Shown here in pieces: positions 46,978 to 55,555 of a DNA stretch of 64,000 nt. This DNA is from Altererythrobacter sp. H2. Its GTDB lineage: Bacteria; Pseudomonadota; Alphaproteobacteria; Sphingomonadales; Sphingomonadaceae. The notes under the pieces were generated by a model. That model had not been told where the DNA came from, made no database searches, and saw nothing but the letters and a program-made list of their open reading frames with translations. The stretch is from assembly GCF_035319885.1 (NCBI RefSeq), contig NZ_CP141285.1, positions 2,728,001 through 2,792,000 of the forward strand. The letters run 5' to 3'. Position 1 is the stretch's first letter. Each line of letters starts with the position of its first letter. The position numbers and the translations under genes were made by a program.

Positions 46978-47495
46978 TGCGCCACCTGCAGACCGCGGTT
47001 GCCGATCGGATCGGGCCGGGCGAGACGCTCGGCCAGGGGCCTGGCTGCTGCTCCCGATTCCTGCGAAGGGGCAGGCTCTGGCGGCTCATCTGCCCCAATC
47101 GGCTTACCGGTGAGCGGCGAAACCATCGCCAACAGGCCTTCGGGAGCATCCTCTGCGGCCTGGGCGAAGCGGACAGGATCGGGCGCACCGTCGCCGCGCG
47201 CCATACCCAGGGCAGCCAGCTGGCGCTCGCTTTCCAGATATTGCCCGGCAGACGGCGCGACATAACCGTATTCCACCCGGTTCCAGTCAGCCAGCTGCTG
47301 CTGGTTGGAGCGCGCCTGAAATTCGATCTCGAGGATACGCTTCTCGGTTTCGAGGGCAATGATCTGGCGCTCTGCCAGGCGAACCTGGCTCTTGATCGTG
47401 TTGACCTTAAAGGTCAGCCCGGTCAGCAGGACCGCGCAGGCGAGCAGGATGACGATCCATCCGATCTGGCGGCGGCGGCTCTCGGAAACCCACAT
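46974..47495 (-). CDS. ftsL: FtsL-like divisome protein with extended C-terminal tail
   Basis: A 173-residue bitopic protein: short basic N-terminus, one membrane helix (about 11-29, IGWIVILLACAVLLTGLTF) and a coiled coil (VNTIKSQVRLAERQIIALETEKRILEIE-type heptads, about 30-65). A tail of about 100 residues rich in Ala/Pro follows that E. coli FtsL does not have. Position between rsmH and ftsI is diagnostic. Start alternatives are ATG 47495 (one-base overlap with rsmH) or GTG 47498 (4-bp overlap). Confidence 0.85.
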   Translation of the reverse strand: MWVSESRRRQIGWIVILLACAVLLTGLTFKVNTIKSQVRLAERQIIALETEKRILEIEFQARSNQQQLADWNRVEYGYVAPSAGQYLESERQLAALGMARGDGAPDPVRFAQAAEDAPEGLLAMVSPLTGKPIGADEPPEPAPSQESGAAARPLAERLARPDPIGNRGLQVAQ

Positions 47496-48427
47496 CACGC
47501 TGCCTCCCGCGCGGGGGCGGCTGTGCGCCGCGCAAAACGCAAGGTGGAGGACCGTGCGCGGGGATTGCGCGCCAGCTCTGCCTCGGAGGGCCGGATCGCC
47601 TTAGATACGGCAGTAAAGACCGGCTCCGGCCCGGCGGTTTCGGGCAAATAGCGCGAGGTAGCGGTCCGTTGCGAACCTTCGCGCAGGAACTGCTTCACGA
47701 TCCGGTCTTCCAGGCTGTGAAAGCTGACCACAGCCAGCACGCCGCCTTCGGTCAGCAACGCCTCGGCCGCAGCGAGCCCGGCTTCGAGCTCGCCCAGTTC
47801 ATCGTTCACATGGATGCGCACCGCCTGGAAGGTCCGGGTTGCCGGGTCCTTCTTGTCGTGCGGCTTGTAGCCCAGCGCGCGGCGCACGACCCGGGCGAGA
47901 TCGCCGGTGGTCGACAGCGGGCGCGCGGCGACAATAGCGCGGGCGACGCGGCGCGACTGGCGCTCCTCACCATAGCGGTACAGCACGTTGGCAATGGCTT
48001 CTTCGTCAGCAGTGTTGAGGAAGTCAGCCGCGCTTTCGCCATCCTGGCTCATCCGCATGTCCAGCGGCCCGTCGTGCATGAAGGCAAAGCCGCGCTCGCC
48101 CTGGTCAAGCTGCATCGATGAGACGCCGATATCCATCACCACCGCATCGACCTGGGGGACCCCAAGCGCCGCCAGCTCGGCCCGCATGGCCGAAAAGCGC
48201 GCCGGGTGGAGGGCAAGCCGGCCTTGATAGTGATCGACCATCGCCTGTCCTGCAGCAATCGCGTCAGGATCGCGGTCGAAGGCATGGACGTTCGCACCTG
48301 CCTCAAGCAGCGCACGGGTATAACCGCCCGCGCCGAATGTGGCGTCGACAATGGTCATGCCCGGGACTGGCCGAAGCGCCTCAAGCACCTCGTCGAGCAG
48401 GACGGGTATGTGGGGAGCCGCCGTCAC
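47495..48427 (-). CDS. rsmH: RsmH (MraW), 16S rRNA m4C1402 methyltransferase
   Basis: A 310-residue S-adenosylmethionine enzyme. [34 protein letters not shown] (SAM loop), [28 protein letters not shown] and [20 protein letters not shown] are the family signatures. I chose the GTG at 48427, which overlaps the mraZ stop by 4 bp (GTGA); no suitable ATG is present. Confidence 0.97.
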   Translation of the reverse strand: MTAAPHIPVLLDEVLEALRPVPGMTIVDATFGAGGYTRALLEAGANVHAFDRDPDAIAAGQAMVDHYQGRLALHPARFSAMRAELAALGVPQVDAVVMDIGVSSMQLDQGERGFAFMHDGPLDMRMSQDGESAADFLNTADEEAIANVLYRYGEERQSRRVARAIVAARPLSTTGDLARVVRRALGYKPHDKKDPATRTFQAVRIHVNDELGELEAGLAAAEALLTEGGVLAVVSFHSLEDRIVKQFLREGSQRTATSRYLPETAGPEPVFTAVSKAIRPSEAELARNPRARSSTLRFARRTAAPAREAA

Positions 48428-48930
48428 TTCGCCGCACCCTTGGCCGCAGCCTTGGCCCGGGCTTCCCGCTCCAGCCGGCGGCACCGCGCACGCATGAAGG
48501 CGGGGCCGCTCTCGTAAAGCGTTTCCGGATGGAACAGCACGATATGGTCGCCCACCGAATGCCAGTAGATGGCATCGTCAAACCCGTAGGTCTCGACCAG
48601 ATCAGGCGGCATGATGAAGCGGCCGCTGTCATCGAAGGCCACCCGGTCGAAAGCATTGAGCTGGGCCTTCCAGGTCAGCCGATCGAACGGCTTGCCCGAT
48701 TCTGCCGCATCCTGCCTTGCCTGCTCGATGATGGCATCGAAATCGGCGCGGCGGGACAAGCCGAAAGCGGAAGCACAGTCCCATTCCGGGTGGACATCGA
48801 GACAGATGGTCTTGGTGCCGCTGGAGGCCTTGAGATCGGCGCGGAAGTCCACCGGAATCGCGAACCGGCCTTTCTCGTCCTTCAACGAGAAGCCGTAGCC
48901 GCTGAAACCGAGAAATTCGCCACCTGACAC
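48424..48930 (-). CDS. mraZ: MraZ, transcriptional regulator of the dcw cluster
   Basis: A 168-residue AbrB-fold protein with two MraZ repeats: [20 protein letters not shown] near residue 12 and [22 protein letters not shown] near residue 94. It reads from a GTG at 48930 after GGGGTAAGAA; the start is less certain than the family. MraZ is known to bind spaced GGG-containing repeats upstream of its own gene, and such repeats are present here. Confidence 0.93.
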   Translation of the reverse strand: MSGGEFLGFSGYGFSLKDEKGRFAIPVDFRADLKASSGTKTICLDVHPEWDCASAFGLSRRADFDAIIEQARQDAAESGKPFDRLTWKAQLNAFDRVAFDDSGRFIMPPDLVETYGFDDAIYWHSVGDHIVLFHPETLYESGPAFMRARCRRLEREARAKAAAKGAAK

Positions 48931-49081
48931 TTCTTACCCCGTCCCCTCGCCCCAGGGCGCCGCGCTGAAGACATGCCTTCCCCGCTGCCGCCCGCGCGCA
49001 AACGCGGGTGACGCGAACCGCTGGACGGAACGCAACAGCAAACGACCTGCCTGATGGAGGACGGTATTAACCCTGCTCGAG

Positions 49082-49116
49082 CGGGGATGGAAGGGGTAAA
49101 ATGGGGATGAATGGGG
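49082..49116 (+). promoter_or_regulatory. Putative MraZ box: four GGGG repeats at exact 10-bp spacing
   Basis: GGGG blocks start at 49083, 49093, 49103 and 49113. Each unit is NGGGG plus five bases (CGGGGATGGA, AGGGGTAAAA, TGGGGATGAA, TGGGG). MraZ recognises TGGGN units separated by 5 bases, so four in-phase units are a good match. They lie about 150-190 bp upstream of mraZ, with the G-rich strand opposite to the coding strand. Confidence 0.68.
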
Positions 49117-49119
49117 ATA

Positions 49120-50004
49120 TCACGGAATTTTGTTGTTAATCATACTCCTTTGCCCCTCCGCTTGCGCACCAGCCGCAGCTTCGCCGGCCTTTTGCGCCCC
49201 AGAACCCGCGTTCGCCCGCCTTGTCCCCGGCTGCGGCGCGGCAAGCGAGTCGACGAGCCGGGTGAGCGCAGCGGCTCGCTGGCCCGAAGCGTCCCCCTCG
49301 GCGTTCTCAAGCAGGGCTGCATCGGCCACGACCGTGACCGAGCCGAGCCCGACGGCACACCGGGCGACCAGCCCCTCCGCGGCGAACCGGCACTCCCCTT
49401 CTCCCGCCGCGCTGCTGCGCTCAGCGCGCAGCCGCCCTGCAAGATGGACCGGTATCGGCCCTGCCACAGGGTCTTCGACAAGCCGTTCTCCGGCGGGCTG
49501 ATCCTCGTCGAATTCCAGCGCAATGCCCCATCGGGCCAGGATCGGCGACAGGAGCGCCACGTCCTGCGGCCGGCGGCGGTCTCCGATCGAAAAGCGGCTT
49601 TCCGCGGTCAGCATGGGATCAGCGAAGACCAGCGCCTGCCCGCCTGCCCTCACCCAGTCGTCCAGCGCCACATTTTCTTCAGCAGACAGCGGACGCGGCT
49701 GAGCGAGGATCACCGCCTGGACCCGCGCCACCCCGGCGGGGCCCGCCAGCGAATCAAGCGGAACCAGCCGGTGCCGCTGCTCGATCTGCTGGCGCGGCCA
49801 CGGGATCTCCTGCTCCGGTTGCAGCATGTCGGCGAGATTCTCGCTTTCGGCCCAGTAAACCGGCAGGCTGGAAAGGAGCCCGATGTCCATGGCTGACACG
49901 GCTGGCGGTGGAGGCGGTGACACCGGTGCACTGTCGTCGCAACCACTAAGCAGGAACAGGCAGGCAGCCGCAATAACGGCCGGGCTACTGGTCTGGCGCG
50001 TCAT
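49120..50004 (-). CDS. GldG-like lipoprotein, function unknown
   Basis: A 294-residue predicted lipoprotein with signal peptide and lipobox LLSGC (about Cys21) followed by a Pro tract. The central domain (LPLDSLAGPAGV..., ENVALDDWVRAGGQALVFADPML, LGSVTVVADAALLENAEG) resembles the ABC-associated GldG/DUF4350 type of Rossmann-like domain. The C-terminus is Ala/Gly/Gln-rich. Function is not known. It lies upstream of the dcw cluster on the same strand and overlaps the preceding small membrane-protein gene by 20 bp. Confidence 0.7.
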   Translation of the reverse strand: MTRQTSSPAVIAAACLFLLSGCDDSAPVSPPPPPAVSAMDIGLLSSLPVYWAESENLADMLQPEQEIPWPRQQIEQRHRLVPLDSLAGPAGVARVQAVILAQPRPLSAEENVALDDWVRAGGQALVFADPMLTAESRFSIGDRRRPQDVALLSPILARWGIALEFDEDQPAGERLVEDPVAGPIPVHLAGRLRAERSSAAGEGECRFAAEGLVARCAVGLGSVTVVADAALLENAEGDASGQRAAALTRLVDSLAAPQPGTRRANAGSGAQKAGEAAAGAQAEGQRSMINNKIP

Positions 50005-50347
50005 TGCCCCGTTCCGGCACGATGGCCGGTTCCTGTGCCCGTTCGGAATCCCGCTGGGCCGGAAGATCGGGCACCACGCCTGCTTCTGCCAGCGGGTCGT
50101 TCTTCTTGGCGCCCGGCTGATCGGCCGCGACAGTGGCGGCGGCATCGGGCACAGACCCGGCCTCGGTCAGGTCGGCCCGTTGCATGATGACGCTGGCCAG
50201 ACCGATCAGCAGCACCATGGAACCCAGTCCCGCCAGCCCGATCTGCAGGCGCTGGAGGGCTTCCGCGCGGCTGCGATCAGGCCGCGCCGCAAGATCGGCG
50301 ACAAGCACCGCGTCATCGACGTTCATAAGGTTGCCCTGGCTTGCCAT
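49985..50347 (-). CDS. Small single-helix membrane protein, function unknown
   Basis: A protein of about 120 residues (113 if read from the ATG at 50326). It has a short cytoplasmic N-terminus with an Arg-rich helix (DRSRAEALQRLQIGLAG), a membrane helix (LGSMVLLIGLASVIM) and a periplasmic tail rich in Ala, Asp and Pro. It overlaps the next lipoprotein gene by 20 bp, suggesting that the two are expressed together. No family was recognised. Confidence 0.55.
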   Translation of the reverse strand: MASQGNLMNVDDAVLVADLAARPDRSRAEALQRLQIGLAGLGSMVLLIGLASVIMQRADLTEAGSVPDAAATVAADQPGAKKNDPLAEAGVVPDLPAQRDSERAQEPAIVPERGNDAPDQ

Positions 50348-50381
50348 CACGCCGGTCTGGGTAACCGAATGGCAGCGCCAG

Positions 50382-51383
50382 TCAATCGGCCTTGAGCCAG
50401 TCAAACACGGGCAGCCCCTTGGAGGCCAGCCAGCCGGGATTGTAGAGAGTTGAAAGATAACGGAAGCCCGTGTCGCACAGGATCGTGGCGACCCGCGCAC
50501 CCTTGCCGAGTTCGCGGCCGAGCGCGACCGCCCCGGCCACGTTGATCCCCGAACTGAGGCCGAGACACAGCCCTTCCTCGCGCAGCAGGCGGGCAACCCA
50601 CATCAGCCCTTCCTCGTCGGAAATGCGGTACTGGGTGTCGATCGGTGCGCCTTCGAGGTTGGCGGTAATCCGCCCCTGCCCGATCCCTTCCGCGACCGAG
50701 TTCCCTTCGGCCTTGAGCTCGCCGGTGGCATAATAGCTGTAGAGCGCCGCGCCATGAGGGTCGGTCAGGGCAATGGTGACCTTCTCGTCCCGTTCCTTGA
50801 GCCCCAGCCCGACCCCGGCGATGGTTCCGCCGGTTCCTGCAGCGCAGGTAAACCCGTCAATCCGTCCTTCGAGCTGGTCCCACAGCTCGGCAGCCGTGCC
50901 TTCGATATGCGCCCGGCGGTTGGCAATATTGTCGAACTGGTTGGCCCAGACTGCGCCGGGGGTTTCTTCCGCCAGGCGGCGCGAGGTGTGGACGAAGTGC
51001 CCGGGGTTCGCGAACTTGGTGGGCGGCACGGTGACCAGCTCGGCCCCCAGCGCGCGCAGGGTGGCCATCTTTTCCTGGCTCTGGTTGTCCGGCATGACGA
51101 TGATCGTCTTGTAGCCGCGGGCGTTGGCCACCAGTGCCAGGCCGATGCCGGTGTTGCCCGCCGTGCCTTCGACAATCGTTCCGCCAGGTTGCAATTCGCC
51201 CTTGGCCTCGGCGTCACGGATGATACCGAGCGCGGCCCGGTCCTTCACGCTGGCGCCGGGATTGGCAAATTCGCACTTGCCCCAGATTTCACAGCCGGCC
51301 GCCTCGCTCGGCCCCTTCAGCAGGACGAGGGGCGTGTTGCCGATGAGATCGAGCGTGTCGGTCGCGATATGGCCTGAGATCAT
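50382..51383 (-). CDS. cysK: Cysteine synthase (O-acetylserine sulfhydrylase family)
   Basis: A 333-residue pyridoxal-phosphate enzyme that makes cysteine from O-acetylserine and sulfide. DLIGNTPLVLLKG opens the protein. Lys47 in NPGASVKDRAA is the PLP lysine. EGTAGNTGIGLALVANARGYK is the substrate loop and CAAGTGGTIAGVG the phosphate loop. It could also act on cystathionine-type substrates, but cysteine synthase A is the best reading. Confidence 0.92.
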   Translation of the reverse strand: MISGHIATDTLDLIGNTPLVLLKGPSEAAGCEIWGKCEFANPGASVKDRAALGIIRDAEAKGELQPGGTIVEGTAGNTGIGLALVANARGYKTIIVMPDNQSQEKMATLRALGAELVTVPPTKFANPGHFVHTSRRLAEETPGAVWANQFDNIANRRAHIEGTAAELWDQLEGRIDGFTCAAGTGGTIAGVGLGLKERDEKVTIALTDPHGAALYSYYATGELKAEGNSVAEGIGQGRITANLEGAPIDTQYRISDEEGLMWVARLLREEGLCLGLSSGINVAGAVALGRELGKGARVATILCDTGFRYLSTLYNPGWLASKGLPVFDWLKAD

Positions 51384-51425
51384 GCCTTGCGAACTAGGCG
51401 TTCAGGCCGGTTGCCGCAACGAAGA

Positions 51426-51743
51426 TCAATCTTCAGGGGCGATAGTGACCCTGAGGCCATCGAGGTCAGCCGTGAATGCCAACTGGCATGACAGGCGCGA
51501 GGTCTCGTCGCGATGGTCGCTGCTGTCGAGCAGGTCGTTTTCATCCTCGCTCATTGCCGGAAGCTGGCCGACGAAGGCGGGATCGACATGGACATGGCAG
51601 GTCGCGCAGGAACAACAGCCGCCGCACAGGGCCAGCAGTTCGTCGAACCCGTTGTCCCGGATCGCTTCCATCACGGTAAGGCCATCGGCAACGTCGATGG
51701 TCGATTCTTCCCCGGCACGGTTGACGACGGTCAGCTTGGGCAT
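51426..51743 (-). CDS. 2Fe-2S ferredoxin, adrenodoxin type
   Basis: A 105-residue electron carrier. Cluster cysteines appear as C40, C46 and C49 within [14 protein letters not shown], and C86 in SRLSCQLAF, spaced as in vertebrate-type ferredoxins. SEDENDLLD is the acidic recognition helix. The ATG at 51743 starts [11 protein letters not shown]. Such proteins feed cytochromes P450 or Fe-S assembly; the partner is not evident here. It is divergent from the glycosylase gene. Confidence 0.93.
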   Translation of the reverse strand: MPKLTVVNRAGEESTIDVADGLTVMEAIRDNGFDELLALCGGCCSCATCHVHVDPAFVGQLPAMSEDENDLLDSSDHRDETSRLSCQLAFTADLDGLRVTIAPED

Positions 51744-51873
51744 GATGGGCGTTCCCCTTGGATGGTCCGGCCGCAACGGGCCGCTTGGCGGCAGGCTGCT
51801 AGGGAAACCAGGCCCGTTTTGCAAGCGGCGAGCATGGGACAGGCAAAATGGAGAGGGCCAAAGGGAGAAGGCA

Positions 51874-52491
51874 ATGGGATTGAGTGCACAGGCCTTGCGG
51901 GACGGTATCGATACCGTCGCTGCGATCGAGCCGGCCCTGGCTCGGGCGCTGGCAGCGGTCGGCTATCCCGAACCGCGCATCCGGCCGACCGGATACCAGA
52001 CCCTGCTGCGCACGATCGTCGGCCAGCAGGTCAGCGTGGCAGCGGCCGCCTCGGTCTGGCGCAAGCTGGAGGCGGAACTGGGCGAGGAAATGGCCCCCGG
52101 GGATTTGCTCGCGCGCGATTTCGATGCCCTGCGGGCCTGCGGCCTCTCCCGCCAGAAGCAGGGCTATGTCCGCTCGCTGTGCGAACTGGTGGTTTCCGGC
52201 GCGCTCGACTTCGACACGCTGCCTGCCGATGATGAACTCGCCATTGCCGAATTGACCCGGATCAAGGGCATCGGGCGCTGGTCGGCAGAGATATACCTGC
52301 TGTTCGCCGAGGGGCGCGCCGACATCTGGCCGGCGGGTGACCTGGCAGTGCAGGCGGGCCTGGGCCGGATACTGGGTTTGCCTGCACGCCCTTCGGAAAA
52401 GGAAACCCGTGCCCTGGCAAGCGGTTGGCGGCCGCACCGGGGGGCCGTGGCGATTTTCACCTGGCACGCCTACAACAATCCGGCGCTTTAG
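51874..52491 (+). CDS. AlkA-type DNA-3-methyladenine glycosylase
   Basis: A 205-residue base-excision repair enzyme of the HhH-GPD superfamily. [23 protein letters not shown] opens the fold. The helix-hairpin-helix is [18 protein letters not shown], and the catalytic Asp follows in [25 protein letters not shown] directly precedes the ATG at 51874; the upstream open frame is antisense to the ferredoxin and was rejected. Confidence 0.93.
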   Translation: MGLSAQALRDGIDTVAAIEPALARALAAVGYPEPRIRPTGYQTLLRTIVGQQVSVAAAASVWRKLEAELGEEMAPGDLLARDFDALRACGLSRQKQGYVRSLCELVVSGALDFDTLPADDELAIAELTRIKGIGRWSAEIYLLFAEGRADIWPAGDLAVQAGLGRILGLPARPSEKETRALASGWRPHRGAVAIFTWHAYNNPAL

Positions 52492-52580
52492 ACCTGCGCA
52501 TTGGACCGTTGGTCGAATTGGGATGCAAATCCGTGGTTTAACGGTTAGTCTCCGCCATCAATTCCCAACCGGAGGACGCC

Positions 52581-54635
52581 ATGAAAACCTTTGCCACCCT
52601 GCTGCTTGCGGCGAGCGCACTGACCCTGCCCGCTGCTGCCAGCGCCGATAACCATGCCCACAAGGGACACACGATGACGACACCCGCCTCCGCTGCCCCC
52701 CTGATCGACCGCGAGAAGCTGTTCGGCAATCCGTCCAAGGCAGGCGGCCAGATCAGCCCGGACGGCAAGTGGCTGAGCTGGCGCGCGCCGCATAACGGCG
52801 TGATGAACGTGTGGATCGCACCGGTATCCGATCCCGCTGCTGCCAAGGTCATGACCAGCTCGACCGACCGGCCGATTTCGCAGTATTTCTGGTCACCCGA
52901 CAGCCAGAGCCTGATGTACATTCAGGACAAGGGCGGCGACGAGAACTTCCTGCTTTACGGCATCGACCTTGCTACCGGGGCAGAGCGCACCCTGACGCCG
53001 TTCGAGAAGACCCGGGTCATGGTTGTCGGTTCCTCCAATTCGATCAAGGACAAGATCCTGGTCGGCCTCAACAACCGCGACCCGCGCTTTCATGACGTGC
53101 ACCTGCTGGACCTGAAGAGCGGCGAACTGACGCTGGTGATGGAAAACAACGCCTACGCCGGCTTCCTTGCCGACGACAATCTGGCCCTTCGCATGGCCGT
53201 GCGGCCGAATGCGGCGGGCGGGATGGATTATTTCCCTGTGGTCGATGGCAAGGTGGCAGACGCGCCGAGCGATACCACCGGCCTTGAAGATTCCCTCACC
53301 ACCAACCCGGCCGGCTTTACCACCGACGGCAAGACCATGTACTGGATCGACAGCCGCGGCCGGAACACCGCCGCCCTGATCGCGCAGGACGTGGCCACCG
53401 GAGAAAAGCGGGTCATCGCCGAGAACGACAAGGCCGATATCGGGGGCGCACTCAGCAATCCCAAGACCGGCGAAGTGGAGGCTTACAGCTTCACTTACCT
53501 GCGGACCGAATGGACTGCGATCAAACCGGAGGTTCAGGCCTCGCTCGACTGGCTCGACAGCCGGCTTGAAGGCGATTTCGGGGTTCAGTCGCGGACCGAG
53601 GACGACACCAAGTGGGTGGTCTGGAACGATCCGGTGACCGCGCCGACCAAGGCCTATATCTACGACCGCGGCGCCAAGACCCTGACCGAATTCTACACCA
53701 GCCGTCCGGAACTGGTCGGCGCCCCGCTCCAGCCGATGCACCCGGTGGAAATCACCTCGCGCGACGGGCTGACCTTGCCGAGCTATCTCACCCTGCCGCC
53801 GGGCAGCGATGCCAATGGTGACGGGATGCCGGAAACCTCCGTGCCGCTGGTGCTGATGGTCCACGGCGGCCCCTGGGCACGCGATGGCTACGGCTACAAC
53901 CCCTACCACCAGTGGCTGACCAACCGCGGCTATGCCGTGCTCTCGGTCAACTTCCGCGGCTCGACCGGCTTCGGCAAGGATTTCATCAACGCGGGCAACC
54001 TCGAATGGGGCCGCAAGATGCATGACGATCTGATCGACGCGGTGAACTGGGCGGTCGAAAAGGGCGTCACTTCGGCTGACAAGGTGGCGATCATGGGCGG
54101 CAGCTACGGCGGTTATGCCACGCTCGCCGGCCTGACCTTCACTCCCGATACCTTCGCCTGCGGGGTCGACATCGTCGGGCCGTCGAACCTGGAAACATTG
54201 CTCGCCACGATCCCGCCCTACTGGGCGCCGATTGTCGCCCAGTTCCACGAACGGATGGGCAATCCGAACACACCCGAGGGTCTGGCCCTGCTGAAGGAAC
54301 GCAGCCCGCTCCACTTCGCAGACAAGATCACCAAACCTCTGCTGATCGGCCAGGGCGCCAACGATCCCCGCGTTACTCAGCCGGAAAGCGACCAGATCGT
54401 GGAAGCAATGAAAAAGGCCGGCATCCCGGTCACTTACGTCCTCTTCCCCGATGAAGGTCACGGCTTTGCCAAGCCTAACAACAACATCGCCTTCAATGCG
54501 GTAACCGAGGCGTTCCTTGCCACCTGCCTTGGTGGGCGGATGGAGCCGATCGGCGATACGGTAAAGAATTCCACCGCCCAGATTGTCGAAGGCGCAGACT
54601 ACGTCGATGGGCTTGCAGACGCCATCGGTGGCTGA
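52581..54635 (+). CDS. Secreted S9-family prolyl oligopeptidase-type peptidase
   Basis: A 684-residue exported peptidase. The signal peptide (MKTFATLLLAASALTLPAAASA) is followed by a His-rich bit and a beta-propeller (about 50-390). The alpha/beta hydrolase domain has Ser508 in GGSYGGYATLAG, Asp595 in GANDPRV and His627 in DEGHGF, a complete catalytic triad. GGPWARDGYGYNPYHQWL and LSVNFRGSTGFGKDF are typical of the acylaminoacyl/DPP-type branch. It probably degrades peptides in the periplasm. GGAGGACGCC lies before the ATG. Confidence 0.94.
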   Translation: MKTFATLLLAASALTLPAAASADNHAHKGHTMTTPASAAPLIDREKLFGNPSKAGGQISPDGKWLSWRAPHNGVMNVWIAPVSDPAAAKVMTSSTDRPISQYFWSPDSQSLMYIQDKGGDENFLLYGIDLATGAERTLTPFEKTRVMVVGSSNSIKDKILVGLNNRDPRFHDVHLLDLKSGELTLVMENNAYAGFLADDNLALRMAVRPNAAGGMDYFPVVDGKVADAPSDTTGLEDSLTTNPAGFTTDGKTMYWIDSRGRNTAALIAQDVATGEKRVIAENDKADIGGALSNPKTGEVEAYSFTYLRTEWTAIKPEVQASLDWLDSRLEGDFGVQSRTEDDTKWVVWNDPVTAPTKAYIYDRGAKTLTEFYTSRPELVGAPLQPMHPVEITSRDGLTLPSYLTLPPGSDANGDGMPETSVPLVLMVHGGPWARDGYGYNPYHQWLTNRGYAVLSVNFRGSTGFGKDFINAGNLEWGRKMHDDLIDAVNWAVEKGVTSADKVAIMGGSYGGYATLAGLTFTPDTFACGVDIVGPSNLETLLATIPPYWAPIVAQFHERMGNPNTPEGLALLKERSPLHFADKITKPLLIGQGANDPRVTQPESDQIVEAMKKAGIPVTYVLFPDEGHGFAKPNNNIAFNAVTEAFLATCLGGRMEPIGDTVKNSTAQIVEGADYVDGLADAIGG

Positions 54636-54650
54636 CGCCCGGCACGATTG

Positions 54651-54678
54651 ACGCCGACTTAATTGACGTTGGCGTAAA
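54651..54678 (+). promoter_or_regulatory. Candidate operator upstream of the SDR gene
   Basis: Two nested dyads are present. ACGCCGAC-N9-GTTGGCGT is an inverted repeat with one mismatch (54651-54675). TTGACG-N4-CGTAAA (54663-54678) is an imperfect 16-bp palindrome resembling MerR-family LiuR operators as I recall them. The element lies about 70-100 bp before the SDR start. The regulator is not in the window. Confidence 0.4.
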
Positions 54679-54748
54679 CCTGTTGGCAAATGAGGCCGCG
54701 CGGGAGTAGTCACTTCGGCGCGGTTTCATTTTTTGGGGGGAACAGGAC

Positions 54749-55555
54749 ATGGCAGCCAAGAAAGCGATCTTCATTTCGGGCGGCGGATCGGGCATCGGGC
54801 GGGCTATCGCAGTCAAGTTCGGCGGCCAGGGCTGGTTTGTCGGCCTTGGCGATATCGACAGCGAAGGGATGAAGCAGACCGCCGCGCAGATCGGCAATGG
54901 CTTCACCTACAGCCACAAGTTCGACGTGCGCGATCGCGCAGCCTGGGATGTAGCGCTGGAAGCATTCTCGACCGCAGCAGGCGGACGGATCGATGTTTTG
55001 GCCAACAATGCCGGGATCCCGCTCGGCGGCTCGCTGTCGGAAAACACCACCGAGGAAATCGAGCGCTGCATCGACATCAACCTCAAGGGCGTATTCTGGG
55101 GCGCGCAGGCCGTGTTGCCGCACCTCAAGAAGACCGCGCCCGGCAGCGCGCTGATCAACACCGCCAGCGCGGCGGGGATTTACGGCACCGGCGGCGCGTC
55201 GGTCTATTCGGCGACCAAGTTCGGGGTGCGGGGGATGACCGAGAGCCTCGATGCCGAATGGTCAGAGTTCGGGATCAAGGTCGCATCGATCTGCCCCAGT
55301 TTCATCGAAACGCCGCTGCTCGACCATACCCCCAATCAAGGCAGCAACGAATCGATCCGCGAGCGGGTCAAGGCAGCGGGGCTGGAACTGACCAGCGCGG
55401 AGGATGTGGCGCAGGCGGTGTGGGATGCCGTCCACGGCAACAAGCTGCACTGGGTGGTCGGCAAGACCGCACGCCAGATCAGCTTTGCCGCGCGCTGGAT
55501 GCCGGGCCGGGTCCGGGCCCAATCGCGCGGGATGGCGCGGCCGCTGGGGCGCTAA
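54749..55555 (+). CDS. Short-chain dehydrogenase/reductase
   Basis: A 268-residue classical SDR oxidoreductase. The cofactor loop is GGGSGIGRAIAVKFGGQGW, NNAG is in VLANNAGIPLGG, and the catalytic YxxxK is in VYSATKFGVRGMTESL. The C-terminal part (after about residue 225) is variable and sets specificity, which cannot be told. The ATG at 54749 follows GGGGGGAACAGGAC. It converges with the DUF3298-like gene with a 4-bp overlap of stops. Confidence 0.93.
   Translation: MAAKKAIFISGGGSGIGRAIAVKFGGQGWFVGLGDIDSEGMKQTAAQIGNGFTYSHKFDVRDRAAWDVALEAFSTAAGGRIDVLANNAGIPLGGSLSENTTEEIERCIDINLKGVFWGAQAVLPHLKKTAPGSALINTASAAGIYGTGGASVYSATKFGVRGMTESLDAEWSEFGIKVASICPSFIETPLLDHTPNQGSNESIRERVKAAGLELTSAEDVAQAVWDAVHGNKLHWVVGKTARQISFAARWMPGRVRAQSRGMARPLGR

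Noticed and set aside
45118-47265. A 715-codon plus-strand frame opposite ftsI and the ftsL-like gene
   Set aside because: Antisense shadow of dcw genes; no motif.
52893-54713. A 606-codon minus-strand frame opposite the S9 peptidase
   Set aside because: The plus-strand peptidase has an intact catalytic triad, signal peptide and ribosome site, whereas the antisense frame has none of these.
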